This document shows, one piece after another, positions 46,694-57,267 of a DNA stretch of 64,000 bases. Made by a program: the position numbers and the translations under genes. The stretch's first letter is position 1; every line of letters starts with the position of its first letter. Under the pieces are notes generated by a model. The model was not told the DNA's origin. It saw nothing but the letters and a program-made list of their open reading frames with translations, and made no database searches. Source of the stretch: Thozetella sp. PMI_491 (Eukaryota > Ascomycota > Sordariomycetes > Chaetosphaeriales > Chaetosphaeriaceae); contig MU270039.1 in assembly GCA_021432635.1 (NCBI GenBank), forward strand, positions 248,001-312,000, given 5' to 3'.

Positions 46694-47632
46694 TTTGGAG
46701 GTTGTATATGGTTTTGTCTTGGAGGCAGGTGGGAAGGTAGATGACAGGCGTGACAAGAGATGCGCCAGAGCCAGATTCGAGGAGCAAGACGGGTCTTATT
46801 TGAACAATCGGCACCCTTGGCGCAAAAATCGAGACCGAAGAGGTGTCCCCGGACTCGACGTGCCTTTAGTCTCTCCTTTGTTTACCCACCGGGCATGGAC
46901 CAATCTTGCCAGCCACGTCAGGTCGATTTCTTTCCCCATGGAGTCCAACCCAGCTCCTGGGGTCCGGGGGTGGGGAAAGGGGCAAGAAATGGTTAGAACG
47001 ATTGCATGACGGCCCCCTAGAAAGGGCCACTTCTATCCGGCTCTCTCCGGCGAGATCACTAAGATGCTGCTAGCCCCCATCACGTGAGAGTACTCCACCG
47101 ACCATCTTACCATCGGGCGACAGTGCCCCGACAGTAGTCGCTCGTTACGGTCACGTGAGACCTTCCATCGTGTTATAAGCTTCTGGTCCGACAGTGGTGC
47201 TTTGATGGCCCTTGCACGCTCCCATCGGCCAAGGAATGGTCGGAGGACAGTGATCCGACCCTTGCCCGAGGCTATGGATGGTGAAACCGCCTGAGGGGTC
47301 AGCGTAGTCGTCTTGCGGCGGTAAATATTTCTTCTTTCGTCGAGTTTTTTTCCCTCGCCGTCGTAACAGTAAGAAGCATCCCTGTATGCATAGTGAGCGG
47401 CAAGTGTGTAGGGATATGTGGGTAGTTTACACGACGGACGGTACACTAGCACCGACGCCAAGACTGTCCCAGGCTGATACGTCCCAAGGGAGTTCGCATC
47501 GATTAGCGATGCTTTCCAGGCCACTTCAGTAGATATTCCAAATGATCGAATTTTCGAATAGGCAATTCATTGAATGTTCTAATATGTATGTTGGAGCTTA
47601 AGTGAGGAGACACGGTGCCCTTGCAGCGTATG
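46694..47632. other. Promoter region of the sugar transporter gene
   Basis: CACGTG palindromes lie at 47081-47086 and 47152-47157, each inside TCACGTGAGA, 71 bases apart. They are E-box-like sites for basic helix-loop-helix factors. Nearby there are several CCGACAG-type words. A 163-codon minus frame at 47033-47524 covers this area but lacks family likeness, so I leave it out. Confidence 0.35.
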
Positions 47633-49081
47633 TTAAAACCCATTGAGTGCCGGTTGCAGGATGGTCTGCACAACGACTCGCTTATAGGTCGTCATAGATG
47701 GGGTGCCATCATCTGAGACCTCCAGTATAAGATGCATGACTTGGCCTTCGGGCTTCGGCAAACCGGCAGAAGGATCCACGGCGCATTTTTCTGGAAGTAT
47801 CGCTCTCACATGCCTTCCTGGCTTTACTAAATCCAAATCCTCAAATTCAACTGGCTTTACCTCGTTGTCAATGATCCACTGCGTAGCCGTCACATCTTTG
47901 TAGTGAAACCACTTGAAGGAAAGTGCATCGCCATCAGGGTCGTACGAGTCGGATGCGTCCAAATCAATGGTGCTTCCGGCCTCCGCTTCGAGGAAGAGCG
48001 GCTCGGGTCCTACGGCACCATTGACAACGACGACAGGAGAGTGGTTAGCCGCAGAGATGTTTTCGTGGAGTGTCCACTGTATTCTCGCTGCAAAATCGGT
48101 TTGGAAAGCCTCTCTCCATCTCCAAATAGTCGCGTGATTGCTCCTGAACTCCAGGCCATTTTGGCCGACCACTCTGTCCACGGCATCGTGAAAGTGCCTG
48201 AATGCACTATCCCTTGAACTATCCACTGGTAGATACCGACCACCCCAGCTTCCCCAGTTTGGATGCTCTGGGGAGCCTAGTCCGTTCTGTATCAGGTAAA
48301 GGAAGGTTGGGGTATCACCTTCTGGGATGAACATGAAGTCGGGATACGCTTTGCCGAGGGGCCCGATTTGTATGTTCCGCCGAATCCACTCGCCAGAGAC
48401 CAGGTCAAAGTCAGGCCCGCCTTGGTCGAAACCGTAGAACTTGTCTCCCGAAATTCCAGTCCAGAGTGCGTTGCCGTATTGGTTCCAGCCGTGGATAGAC
48501 GTGATATAGAAGATGTCCGGGAAGCTATGCCGTATCCAGATGCCAGTGTCGTCCTGGTCCGAGATTGCGTAGACTCGCATCTTCGCACGGAGACGTCGGT
48601 GGTCTTCCGCTGCCATGCTCTCTGCAGTATGTCGCAAGGTCTGCGCAAGAACGTTGGTGCCTCCCCAGCAGAGGATCCACAGAGGCTCCTCAGATTCGGC
48701 GAGACGCTCGATCAACAGGTTTGCACCGTCACTGATGGCGACGTTATTATCCAGAGCTTCCTTTCCGTAGAGACAAGGTCCGGTTCTGAGCATGTCGAGG
48801 AAATACTGGCCGCTAGAGTACTGATTGTTCGCATGGACATGTTTGTTCAGATTCGGTACAACTTGATCGTATGCCTTGATGACCTTCTCCATGTCCTCCG
48901 GGTGCACCGCTCGTTTCATCCATGTTGACGTGCAAGCTACCAATCCTCTAGTGTCAAACTCGTTGGAATACAGGAGGTATCGAACTAAGGATTCAGCGTC
49001 GTCAGGCTCGTTGGAGATATCCGAGATGATGAAGACGCGCGGCTTGGTTGTACAAGCCCTCAGTCGAGACGGAGGTGCCAT
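47633..49081 (-). CDS. DUF1593 protein (Sde182-type, nucleoside-hydrolase-like)
   Basis: A single exon of 482 residues from ATG 49081. The N-terminal two thirds is a nucleoside-hydrolase-like domain: RVFIISDISNEPDDAESLVR carries the acidic, metal-binding type of motif. Later come WILCWGGTNVLAQTL, YAISDQDDTGIWIRH and PNWGSWGGRYLPV. The last third is an immunoglobulin-like domain with DLDASDSYDPDGD and a VSDDGTPSMTTY ending. Bacterial relatives include the cellulose-binding Sde182 protein, so a role with plant polysaccharide is plausible but its activity is not known. No signal peptide follows this ATG; an upstream exon could supply one. It lies between the sugar transporter and a Zn2Cys6 regulator on the same strand. 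Confidence 0.85.
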   Translation of the reverse strand: MAPPSRLRACTTKPRVFIISDISNEPDDAESLVRYLLYSNEFDTRGLVACTSTWMKRAVHPEDMEKVIKAYDQVVPNLNKHVHANNQYSSGQYFLDMLRTGPCLYGKEALDNNVAISDGANLLIERLAESEEPLWILCWGGTNVLAQTLRHTAESMAAEDHRRLRAKMRVYAISDQDDTGIWIRHSFPDIFYITSIHGWNQYGNALWTGISGDKFYGFDQGGPDFDLVSGEWIRRNIQIGPLGKAYPDFMFIPEGDTPTFLYLIQNGLGSPEHPNWGSWGGRYLPVDSSRDSAFRHFHDAVDRVVGQNGLEFRSNHATIWRWREAFQTDFAARIQWTLHENISAANHSPVVVVNGAVGPEPLFLEAEAGSTIDLDASDSYDPDGDALSFKWFHYKDVTATQWIIDNEVKPVEFEDLDLVKPGRHVRAILPEKCAVDPSAGLPKPEGQVMHLILEVSDDGTPSMTTYKRVVVQTILQPALNGF

Positions 49082-49888
49082 TGCTAACTGGCGTGATGAC
49101 GAGCGACGAGACTGGTCGTGAGGCACTGGCCGTCGCTTTGCTGGTCCGGTCTATTACTGAGGAGCTTCTTCTAGAAAGATCCGATGTTAATGCTGAGCTC
49201 CGACTGTTGACATGATGGCAAAGTTGGGGAGTTGTGTCGAGGCAGCCGTGTTGCCACGAAAATAGTACAATTTCATCAGTGCTTTCTTCACCGATGATGC
49301 GCTGTTGAAGCAAAAGGGTCCATAGAGCTAATTTTGACCAGCCGACCGAATCCATCTCTTCCCCCACACGGCACTCTGGACAGCTGTGGCTGGACGGGCA
49401 ATTCTAAGCGAGCGGCTACGACTACCAGCTCGAGCAGCCTTAATCTACCCTGTGCTTTCGATTGGTACCAGCAAATAGCGCGCCCTAATGAGTGAGTCAA
49501 TGTTCATAGTGTCGTGTTTTACTGGCCTTACGTTGTGGGGAAGGACGGGTTATTCTAGCGTCCGTATTCGGACTGCTGCAGGCCGACGCTAAGATTCACA
49601 GTCATGCGATGTTATTCCTAATCCAATCCTGTACTTTACGCAGTTAACGCTCGGCCATGGTCAACATCGATGTTTCAAGTGTTGCGGAAAGCGAGCTACC
49701 AACTCCTTTTATCCAGCCACACTATACCCGGGCAGTTGCCACTGTGACGCCAGTTCTCGATGTTGGCTAGCTTCTTAGACTGGTGAAGTACTTGTAGTAA
49801 CTTGATCGCTACAAGGTGTTCACCAAAAAACGGATTTTGTTCAGCAAGATATTATGTTTAAAACAGCTGGCTGCTGCTGTAGTGTGTC
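49082..49888. other. Intergenic, no recognised gene
   Basis: Lies upstream of the DUF1593 gene and after the stop of the regulator gene. Frames are short. A hidden first exon of the DUF1593 gene could be here, but I cannot point to one. Confidence 0.3.
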
Positions 49889-52029
49889 TCATAGCCCAAA
49901 GAGGGAGTCTAGATCTCTTTGGTCGAACATAAGCTGCAGGGCAGGATCTGCCATCATCTGACTAAATGTTTGACCGGAAGCACCATTTGTATAAGGATTG
50001 TTCCCTTGCAAGATATCAAATGAAGACTCTGGTACGTCACACCCTCGCTGGGCATTTCCGATAGCAGGGGTTCCGGCCGGGGTCACAGCAACTGTTTGGT
50101 GAATGCGACCGAGAACCCCCAAACACTGACTTGCTGAGCTGTTATTGTGTGCTAGAACTTCCAAGCATGACTTTGCTTTCTCGACGGAGAGCCTGCATGC
50201 CGTATCGTCGTCTTCCAGGGCTGGAATTTGGGAACAATTTCGAAGCCGGTATGCTTCCAGGACCAGAGTGGCCTGGAACAAAAAGTAGGTAGCGTACCAG
50301 TTGATACCAAGATGCAAAATTCCTTCGTATTCCTTGCAGAATGTGGTAATATCACGAACGGTCTCCATCGCAACGTCAACGCAGCGGCGTTCGGCGTCGA
50401 TCTTGCTGGGCAAGAAGCTATGGTGTCGCTTGCTTCCACGCCAGACCAGGATACGCACGCTCTGTTGTTTCCAGAGCACGACAGCACGCGGCCCTAAGAA
50501 CCAAGCCGGAATATCGAGAGAGGTAAAGTAGCTCGGAAGATTTTCTCTCCATGCAACTAAACTTCGATCCATGATCTCCGCACTCTGGTATTCAACTTTG
50601 CTCTTCGCCATCTTGGCGAGAAGAAAATCGTTGTACGCAACGAATGCGAGCTTGGTCAATTGAGCCTGTGCAATCAAGGCAGAGTATGTCGTGGGGTAGT
50701 GGGCAGGAGGTGGCACGGGCGACGAAAGGGAGCAAGCCTATCTGGTCAGTGTCTGTACGTACCAATGGGGTGTCTATTCTTACTATGTCGTCGATGTTGC
50801 GAGGGAGATGGCAATCCATGAATCCTTCCGTAATCGATGGAGGGCGTCCTGTTGTGATATTGAAGCCGCTCTCGAATCCGATCATGGTCCAAAAGAGCTG
50901 TCTTCGTCTCTCGTGCAGCATATCATCCTCGGCACCAGGTACTTCCGCATGGAGACCCATCCCGATAGCCATCCTATACGCAATGCCAATGACATTGTAA
51001 GCAGTATTTTGCCAATCTCTTTTCTGAAGATAGTTCCCCATAAGGCACAGTGCCTGCACCGTCTCCATTGTACCGGATTCGAGCAATTGCATTGATAGGC
51101 GGGACCTTGCGGCATGATAATAGGGGCACTGTATGTCTGGCTTGTTTGCGGTTGAGATCCAATACCCAAGAGCTAGCACCATGTAGCAGACGATATCCCA
51201 TGCCGAACCGGCGGGCGTCTCTTTGCTGAGCATTTTGTCTCGAAAAGTCTTTTCGTGTAGCACAGGATAGAACGAATTGTAGAAGAGAAAATACGCATCA
51301 ATGAGCCGACTCCTGACGGCTGAGGAAGCGAGAGAAGGCGGGTCGAGAGAGCTGGCCGCAACATCATCAGGAGTCGGCGGGGAGGGGCGGCCGAGACTCG
51401 CGAATGTCTCACCTAGTCCTGGCGGAGAATTGACTTGGGGAAGCAGCGAGGCAATCTCCTGGAGGATTTCCGAACCAGAGCTGCTGCCTGTAGATGTTAG
51501 GGAAACCCGATGTCGACGCGGTTGCAATGAAAAGACGCATCTCACCGAGGTAACCAGCATGTCGCGCGCAGAGCATCGCCATGCCATCTCTTTCGGGGCG
51601 AGGATCGTCTACGGGTGTATCGGTCGCCGGCGATGCGGCCACCTCATGCCACTCGTATTTGTCCCTAGTATCACAATTCTCCTCCTCCCTCGGCGGAGCA
51701 GCGGCATTTGTATCCGCAGAGTGCTGGTTGCCGAGCTTCTGCAGCGCAGCGTCTATGTCCAGACCAGGGTGTAACGTGCGAAGTAGGAGCCGAAGTTGCA
51801 GGCATTGGCTTTCTGCCGCGTCTAGATTCTCTCGCGTGAGCGACGTGCGGACAGGAGGGTCCTTGAAGCTGCAAGACTTGGACACCCTAGTGCAGTAGGA
51901 ACATGCACCTCCGAGCTCGCTGGCGCCAGAACAGCGCGTCTTCCGCTTCTGACAGTTTGTACAGGCCCGTATGGGCTGGACTCTGCCTGCCCCCTCCTGC
52001 GGCGGTTCATTTCGCGCGAGGCGTAACAT
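49889..52029 (-). CDS. Zn2Cys6 transcription factor
   Basis: Exons 52029-51546, 51487-50784 and 50737-49889 give 678 residues. The zinc cluster starts at about residue 23: RACTNCQKRKTRC then GGACSYCTRVSKSC, with a long third loop. The fungal TF domain follows with RSRLIDAYFLFYNSFYPVLH, TVQALCLMGNYLQKR, YRMAIGMGLH, RRRQLFWTMIGFESGF and TTGRPPSI. It is a nuclear regulator; its target may be the transporter/xylosidase block beside it, which is inference from position. For the last intron I chose donor GTAAGA at 50783, giving 46 nt; the other GT at 50762 would give an impossibly short 25-nt intron. Coding phase agrees at all joints. Confidence 0.85.
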
Positions 52030-52879
52030 TAGGATTCAACCCTCTCGTCTTTGATACAGTGCTGGAAAACCTACGCGTCTCACTTCGCAAGGAGCGCAAC
52101 GACATAACCGGCCCACTCCGGCAGTGGAAGCGAGCTGTGAGGCCGCTGAGGCGGCGCTAGCGTAGCGTCGGAGCACTGTCGGCCGATTCCAAGCTACAGT
52201 GGGCCGTCAAAAAAAAACGCCAAAAGTTGTTCTAACATATGGGATTTACGATTATTTCCAGCATCCCTGCATCGGAAGAACCACAGTATAAATAAACATA
52301 TAAAAAATACCATAAGATATAGAACTAAGTGAGAGATCTCACATGAGCAGTTGGAGTATTTTCTATTTGTTATTGTTGAATAATAGATGCTTAAAGTCAT
52401 GATTTTTCTACAATTTTGAATCAAGATTTGCTTTAGTAGCTGTTATAGTGGGTTATAGTGGGTAATAATTGTTAGTGCAGAAAAAAAACTATTTTTTAAA
52501 CACGAATTAATATTATTTAAAAAAATTCTGTAATATTGAGCTGCTCTCTAGATATATAGTTTTTTCGAAGATTTTAAAAATACTATTTTGAAAGGTTACT
52601 GAAATATAAATTTCTCGAGATACGCTGGTTCTGATTTAGTGGATTTTCCCATACAAATTCGGAAAATTGGCTTTTTTTTTTGCACAGGGGCTGTAAGTGC
52701 CACAGGGGGTTCTACAGTCTTCGTGCATAACAACTAAATGTTTAATTTGCTACTTATCTATATCCACGCCCTAGTTCTTGATAAATCCACCCTTGGCATG
52801 ATTACAGCCTCCACCCTCTTCTTCATCAATCTTGCACAGGCCCTCAGCATTTCCATCAGGACTACCTCCCACGCTTCCT
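52030..52879. other. AT-rich block
   Basis: 52200-52735 is strongly AT-rich with homopolymer runs of A and T and no gene. This is the kind of sequence left by repeat-induced mutation in ascomycetes, but I could not measure dinucleotide bias. 52030-52195 is the promoter side of the regulator gene. Confidence 0.45.
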
Positions 52880-53540
52880 CAATTACCTATCTCTTGAATT
52901 ATGCGCAAGTCAACGTCGTCGTGGGTCTGTTCGTTGGCTTGCTGAGAAGAGGAGGTAGATTTGAAAGGGGTGTCGAGGGGGGGGTTGTCGAATACAGTGG
53001 GAGGGATGGACTCGGTAACAGCACCGTAAACTTGATCCCAGACAAGCTCGTCGGGCTCGTTATTAAGCACTGCCCTAAGAGCGGTTTGATACGATCGAAG
53101 TCGAAGTCGCGAGAAATGATGGCGGAGTTAAGCTCAAAAGGTCGCTGAAAATAGGGGTTTGGCCGGACTTGGAGCGAAGCAGGCGGGAGGCCAGAAGGCT
53201 TTGTAATGCTGAGAGAAGATCAAGGGCGAGGTTTTGGAAATCTGCACAATAATTAGAATAACACTCCAACGAAGCTACGTCGTATTACCTTCTTGGTTAA
53301 GCTGATCTAGCACGGCCGTAGCACGGGAGATGCTCTGGTTTTCACAGATTGTGTTGAATGAAACGCGGAAGGCATCAAGGCCTTTCCAGATAGGGTTTTC
53401 TTCAATGATTGACTGGAATTGATCCTACATAGCGACAACCCTGCCTGCGCGGTCGTGATGTTCCAAGACTTCGTCTGGATTATTATTGAGAACCGCGGTC
53501 AAGAGAGGTCGAAGTTGCAGATACCAGTCCCTAGAGTAAG
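52880..53540 (-). pseudogene. FunK1-type fungal kinase gene fragments
   Basis: Translations on the minus strand match the N-terminal part of proteins annotated as fungal-type (FunK1-like) protein kinases. Going 5' to 3', 53423-53290 encodes QFQSIIEENPIWKGLDAFRV and ISRATAVLDQLNQEG, then comes a likely intron. Next are DFQNLALDLLSALQSLL, and then AVLNNEPDELVWDQVYGAVT at about 53064-53005 in a shifted frame. Before this, at about 53525-53440, a second copy of the last motif occurs (PLLTAVLNNNPDEV), which suggests partial duplication. The kinase domain itself is missing. Family recognition is from memory. Confidence 0.5.
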
Positions 53541-55258
53541 ATCGACGACACTCGCGTGGCACGCGCCAAACGAGGCACTACCAGTAGCTTGCCGGACAAG
53601 GCTGGAAAACCCCCCAAGAGAGTAGCCACGGCACTGCCAGGCAAACACACTCGACAGCAGTACGACCAGTGTGTAGGGAAAGAAGCTACAGTGCTTGCTC
53701 AGTTGAGGACAGGGGTAGCGCGACTGAGTTCGTACTTAGTCCTCATCAAAGCGACACCCTCAGATCAATGCGATTCCGGGGAAGCAAGAGAGACTTTCTC
53801 TTTCGATGCAGAAGATGGACATAACATCGAACAGAGATGCTCCAATGTACAGAGACTCACAGAAGCAACATTTCATTCTACCTGGGAGGAAAATCACCGT
53901 CTGATGACAAGAACTGGACCCCCAACATGAAAGCCGTCCGGGCAACGATACGTTTCGCAGTAGTCACAGGCTGACTTAACGCAGACACCCGGCAAGGAAA
54001 CAGCCAGTAAACCCTACTACTGGCAATCATCTCTCGACACCCAAAAAAAATTACCTCGTGCCAGAACAGTAGGCGCCGCTTCAGTTTCCGAGGATAGGAT
54101 GCTGACCATTGGAGAAGAGCCTTCAAGCTAGCCAACCAAAACCACTAACCTACGAGAATCCGTAAAGTTGGACTGGAAAATACTAGATAGAAGCTACAAA
54201 AAGCTTACGCAAGGGCTTAAGGAGGCAAGAATTCACTTTAGAAATGTATTAATAGAGTAGTTATAGCTGCCCTATCGGGTTAGCAGCCGGGCGTTAATTG
54301 ATTATATATGTGTGTAGGTTCGAGACAACTATTTCGTATATTCCATGAGAGCAATAGCCTCCGTGCGAGACAATCAGCATTAGCCTGACAGAGAATGAAT
54401 GGAGGCTATCCAAATGGTATCCTTCTTTTGGATAAAAGTCCCACACAAGCTATTATGTGCCTGACCATTGCTGGCTTTGGCTTTGGATGCTGAAGGCCAA
54501 ATGGGTTCGTTAGGAGTTACCAACTGGTGCCACAGCTACATGACTGATACTGTGATCGCCGAGGGTTCATCTTTCCTGGTTTTTTGTAAGCTCGCCGCTC
54601 ACGGGACGTGTAAGAACCTTGTAGCCATCTGCTTCACCAAGAATCAGAGCATCTAACACCTCCTCATTTACATTGGGCTTTGCAAGCGATAAGCATCCTA
54701 TGATGGCAGATGCGGAATATAAACTCAATCTATAATATCACGGCCAGAGATGGCTTTTGGCCAGGGTCCTTGGAACATTCGCAATATAGGGTAAACCTAA
54801 GAAGTCAGCCGCATCAAAGAATAGCTTGGCGATGCTGCGTGGTAATTGATGCTGTTTCTGGCCTTATCCGAGACTGCCTAGGCGGGTGGGATTTGTGTTG
54901 TATGGACTAGGCTCTTGTGGAGGGATAAGCGTTCTTAACATATATCAGCTGCTCTGTCAATATATTGACCAGGAATTCAGTCTAGTGTATTCTCAGACCG
55001 GTTTAGGCTGGGGAAAGTGTGTATTTTGCCTCGTTATCAGTATCTGTAGCAAAGAATGGGGAATATTTAAAAGCTAAATTACCTATGGCTCAGGGTATCA
55101 TCCTCAGTCGCCTGTTTCCCGTTCAAATCTACAGTGGCGTTTTGAGGCCTAAAGCTCTTTAGGTATTCTTCTCTGCTTATAATCCGGGGTTTATCTAAAA
55201 CATGCTAACATGTAACAGTCGTCCTGGCACTAATTACCACTCATTTGAACCTTCATAA
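53541..55258. other. AT-leaning repeat-rich gap
   Basis: No intact gene recognised. A 124-codon plus frame at 53556-53930 has no family likeness. From 54150 on the DNA is AT-leaning with short frames. Confidence 0.3.
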
Positions 55259-55917
55259 CGATCCGATCTCTCGCGTTCTTAGCCGGTGTAGTAGCCACTA
55301 CGATCACCCCAGCTGCTTCAATCATTACCATCACGAAAGCTATTGTCACTACCACTGTGACGGTCCGTAGTGAGAATCCGACGCCGCACGAATTTGTCAA
55401 CTACAAGCTCTCTGGACTTGACCGCCATGCGAACAAGACACGCTTTCATCAAGCGGGATGGAAAGACCGTTGAGCTGAATCTCACCACGCCTGATCTGAA
55501 ACGCGACCGTGGCATCATCATGAAATCTTGGCCTCGGACGCGTACTTACGTGCTCACCAAGGTTCCAGTAGTGGTGAATTTTCAGGCGGCTCGTCGCATA
55601 AATGACAGGACCAGCAGTGCTCTATGTTTTACGTATGTCGAAACATGTATGCCCTGATTCCGGCAGGACTCGAGCTCTGGTCCCAGCTCGTGATCCCGTG
55701 TGAACGGGGTAGCACAAACGGAGGGTTAACTGGACCCCTGAATATCATCCTACCAGCCAACGGTGGAATGTTCAACTGCCTCGGTGCGGGCTGTTTTGCC
55801 TTTTCCGCCTCTAATGTTCGGCAAGGCTATCATCAATACTTCGGCACACCAGGCTGCGAGTTTGATATTTACGGTTTCTTGGGGTCGTACAGCTGTTTTG
55901 GATGGGATGAATGATCC
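55259..55917 (+). pseudogene. Possible decayed secreted-protein gene
   Basis: A frame from 55259 reads as a signal-peptide-like start (TIRSLAFLAGVVATTITPA) followed by threonine/valine-rich sequence and PTPHEFVNYKL, and stops at about 55471. The codon before it is ATA where a start ATG would be expected. Another frame further on contains ANGGMFNCLGAGCFAFS and GCEFDIYGFLGSYSC, with several cysteines. I cannot assign a family, and the two parts may be unrelated. Confidence 0.25.
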
Positions 55918-56130
55918 CGAAACGAATTGCTATCCTGGTTTCGCGAGAGGTACGAGTTGTTTGCTTACACACCTGACGCGATTGGCGGGTTCGTCAGATG
56001 TCATGCTAACTTCAGGCACGGATTCAGTCAGTCCCATCCGAGGGAGCCACCCGTATGTTGGATATTGAAGTAGGTTTACTATAGGGGAAAGGATGACCTT
56101 AGTGTCAAGAGCTCTGTTGGGTAATTGACA

Positions 56131-56180
56131 CTCGCCTGCCAACGCTTGCCAGAGCTTGCCAGAGCTTACCAGAGCTTGCT
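56131..56180. repeat. 10-bp tandem repeat, five units
   Basis: Five consecutive ten-base units of the form AGAGCTTGCC (with changes in the first two and the fourth) end where the transposon remnant's target duplication begins. Confidence 0.6.
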
Positions 56181-56184
56181 ATGG

Positions 56185-56810
56185 ACCACCAGCGTATTCG
56201 GACCCGCTAAATCGGGTATTCGGACCCCCCACCCACAATGCTAGACCAGATGCAGTTAGACTGACTCCCAGCCATTTTACTCACAAAATATTTGATCGCA
56301 TATATCGCTGGTGGCAAGTTTACACTAATAGCATAAACAGTATAATTTATGGTGTTTTGAATAGAAACAGCATACTAGAGTGAATTTAGCTGTAAGGAGA
56401 TATTTCTAAATCAAGTGATAAAAAAACGGCCGTTGAGCGCCAGATTGCCAGCTCTAGGGAGAGGATCTACAGTAATAGCTATATTGAGAGAGCATACAGC
56501 TGGTAAACAGTATGATATCAAGGAAAACACCATATAAGTTTTTTCCTTTACTGAAAACTATCCCATTATAGCTTCGTTTCCACGGCAGCCAGCGCGCTTG
56601 GCGCGCCGCTGGCCCCGAGCGCAGCTGTTCATACGCGTTTTCACTGGCATAAAACGATTACATTATGAGCACAAGCGATACATTGGATCTATTATTTTGT
56701 AACAGAAGTGGCTGATAACATGGCTGGGAGCCAGTCCAGCTGCATCTGGTCTAGCATTGTGGGGGGGGAGTCCGAATACCTGATTTAGTGGGTCCGAATA
56801 CGCTGGTGGT
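56185..56810. mobile_element. Non-autonomous inverted-repeat DNA transposon (MITE-like)
   Basis: The first 91 bases (56185-56275) match the reverse complement of the last 91 (56720-56810) without gaps, at 84 of 91 positions by hand alignment; weaker likeness runs on. The ends read ACCACCAGCGTATTCGGACC. GCTATGG flanks both sides (56178-56184 and 56811-56817) and looks like the target duplication, 7 bp, or 8 bp if the preceding T is counted. The TIR contains the word TATTCGGAC twice. There is no transposase frame inside, so it must have been moved by another element; the superfamily is undecided. Six of the seven differences between the ends are transitions. Confidence 0.8.
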
Positions 56811-56817
56811 GCTATGG

Positions 56818-57267
56818 AGCTTCGCTGTGAGTTGCATACCTCGCTTAGCCTTAATTCACTTTAGACTAAAAGGATTAGATGCTTCTATGAAACGGCCACC
56901 GCCTAATGTTAGGGCTGGTGATCTTGTTAGTTAATGGACATCCGTCTTATTCACACTGCATCTTTTATACATTTCGTAAGGGTATCTATCTAGGTGGCTA
57001 TCATTAATAAATTCAACTGCTTTAATGCATATCGTCGTAAAGAGTATTGTGCACACCAATGTAGAAACTGCATATCACAGCTGAGGCAACCAGGGACCAC
57101 GTGATAGCACCGCCACCACCTCTTCATTGCGATGGTCAGGCTTCGTATCACTCCTCTCAAGGCTTCCAACCTCTCACCTTGCGCACCCAAGTTTCCAAAA
57201 ATTCGTATCCCATTTTACTAACTCCCTACTACCCAACCCTTGAGGCACCTGGCCTCCAACTAGCGCC
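56818..57267. other. Upstream region of the NLR gene
   Basis: No gene seen. AT-leaning sequence with short frames; presumably the promoter and leader of the HET-NLR gene. Confidence 0.3.

Noticed and set aside
47033-47524. 163-codon minus frame upstream of the transporter
   Set aside because: It covers the promoter region with the E-boxes and reads as non-protein-like sequence.
50738-50762. 25-nt intron in the Zn2Cys6 gene
   Set aside because: Too short for splicing; an in-phase donor at 50783 gives 46 nt.
52738-53148. Plus-strand frame of 136 codons
   Set aside because: The opposite strand carries recognisable FunK1-like motifs, so this is a shadow.
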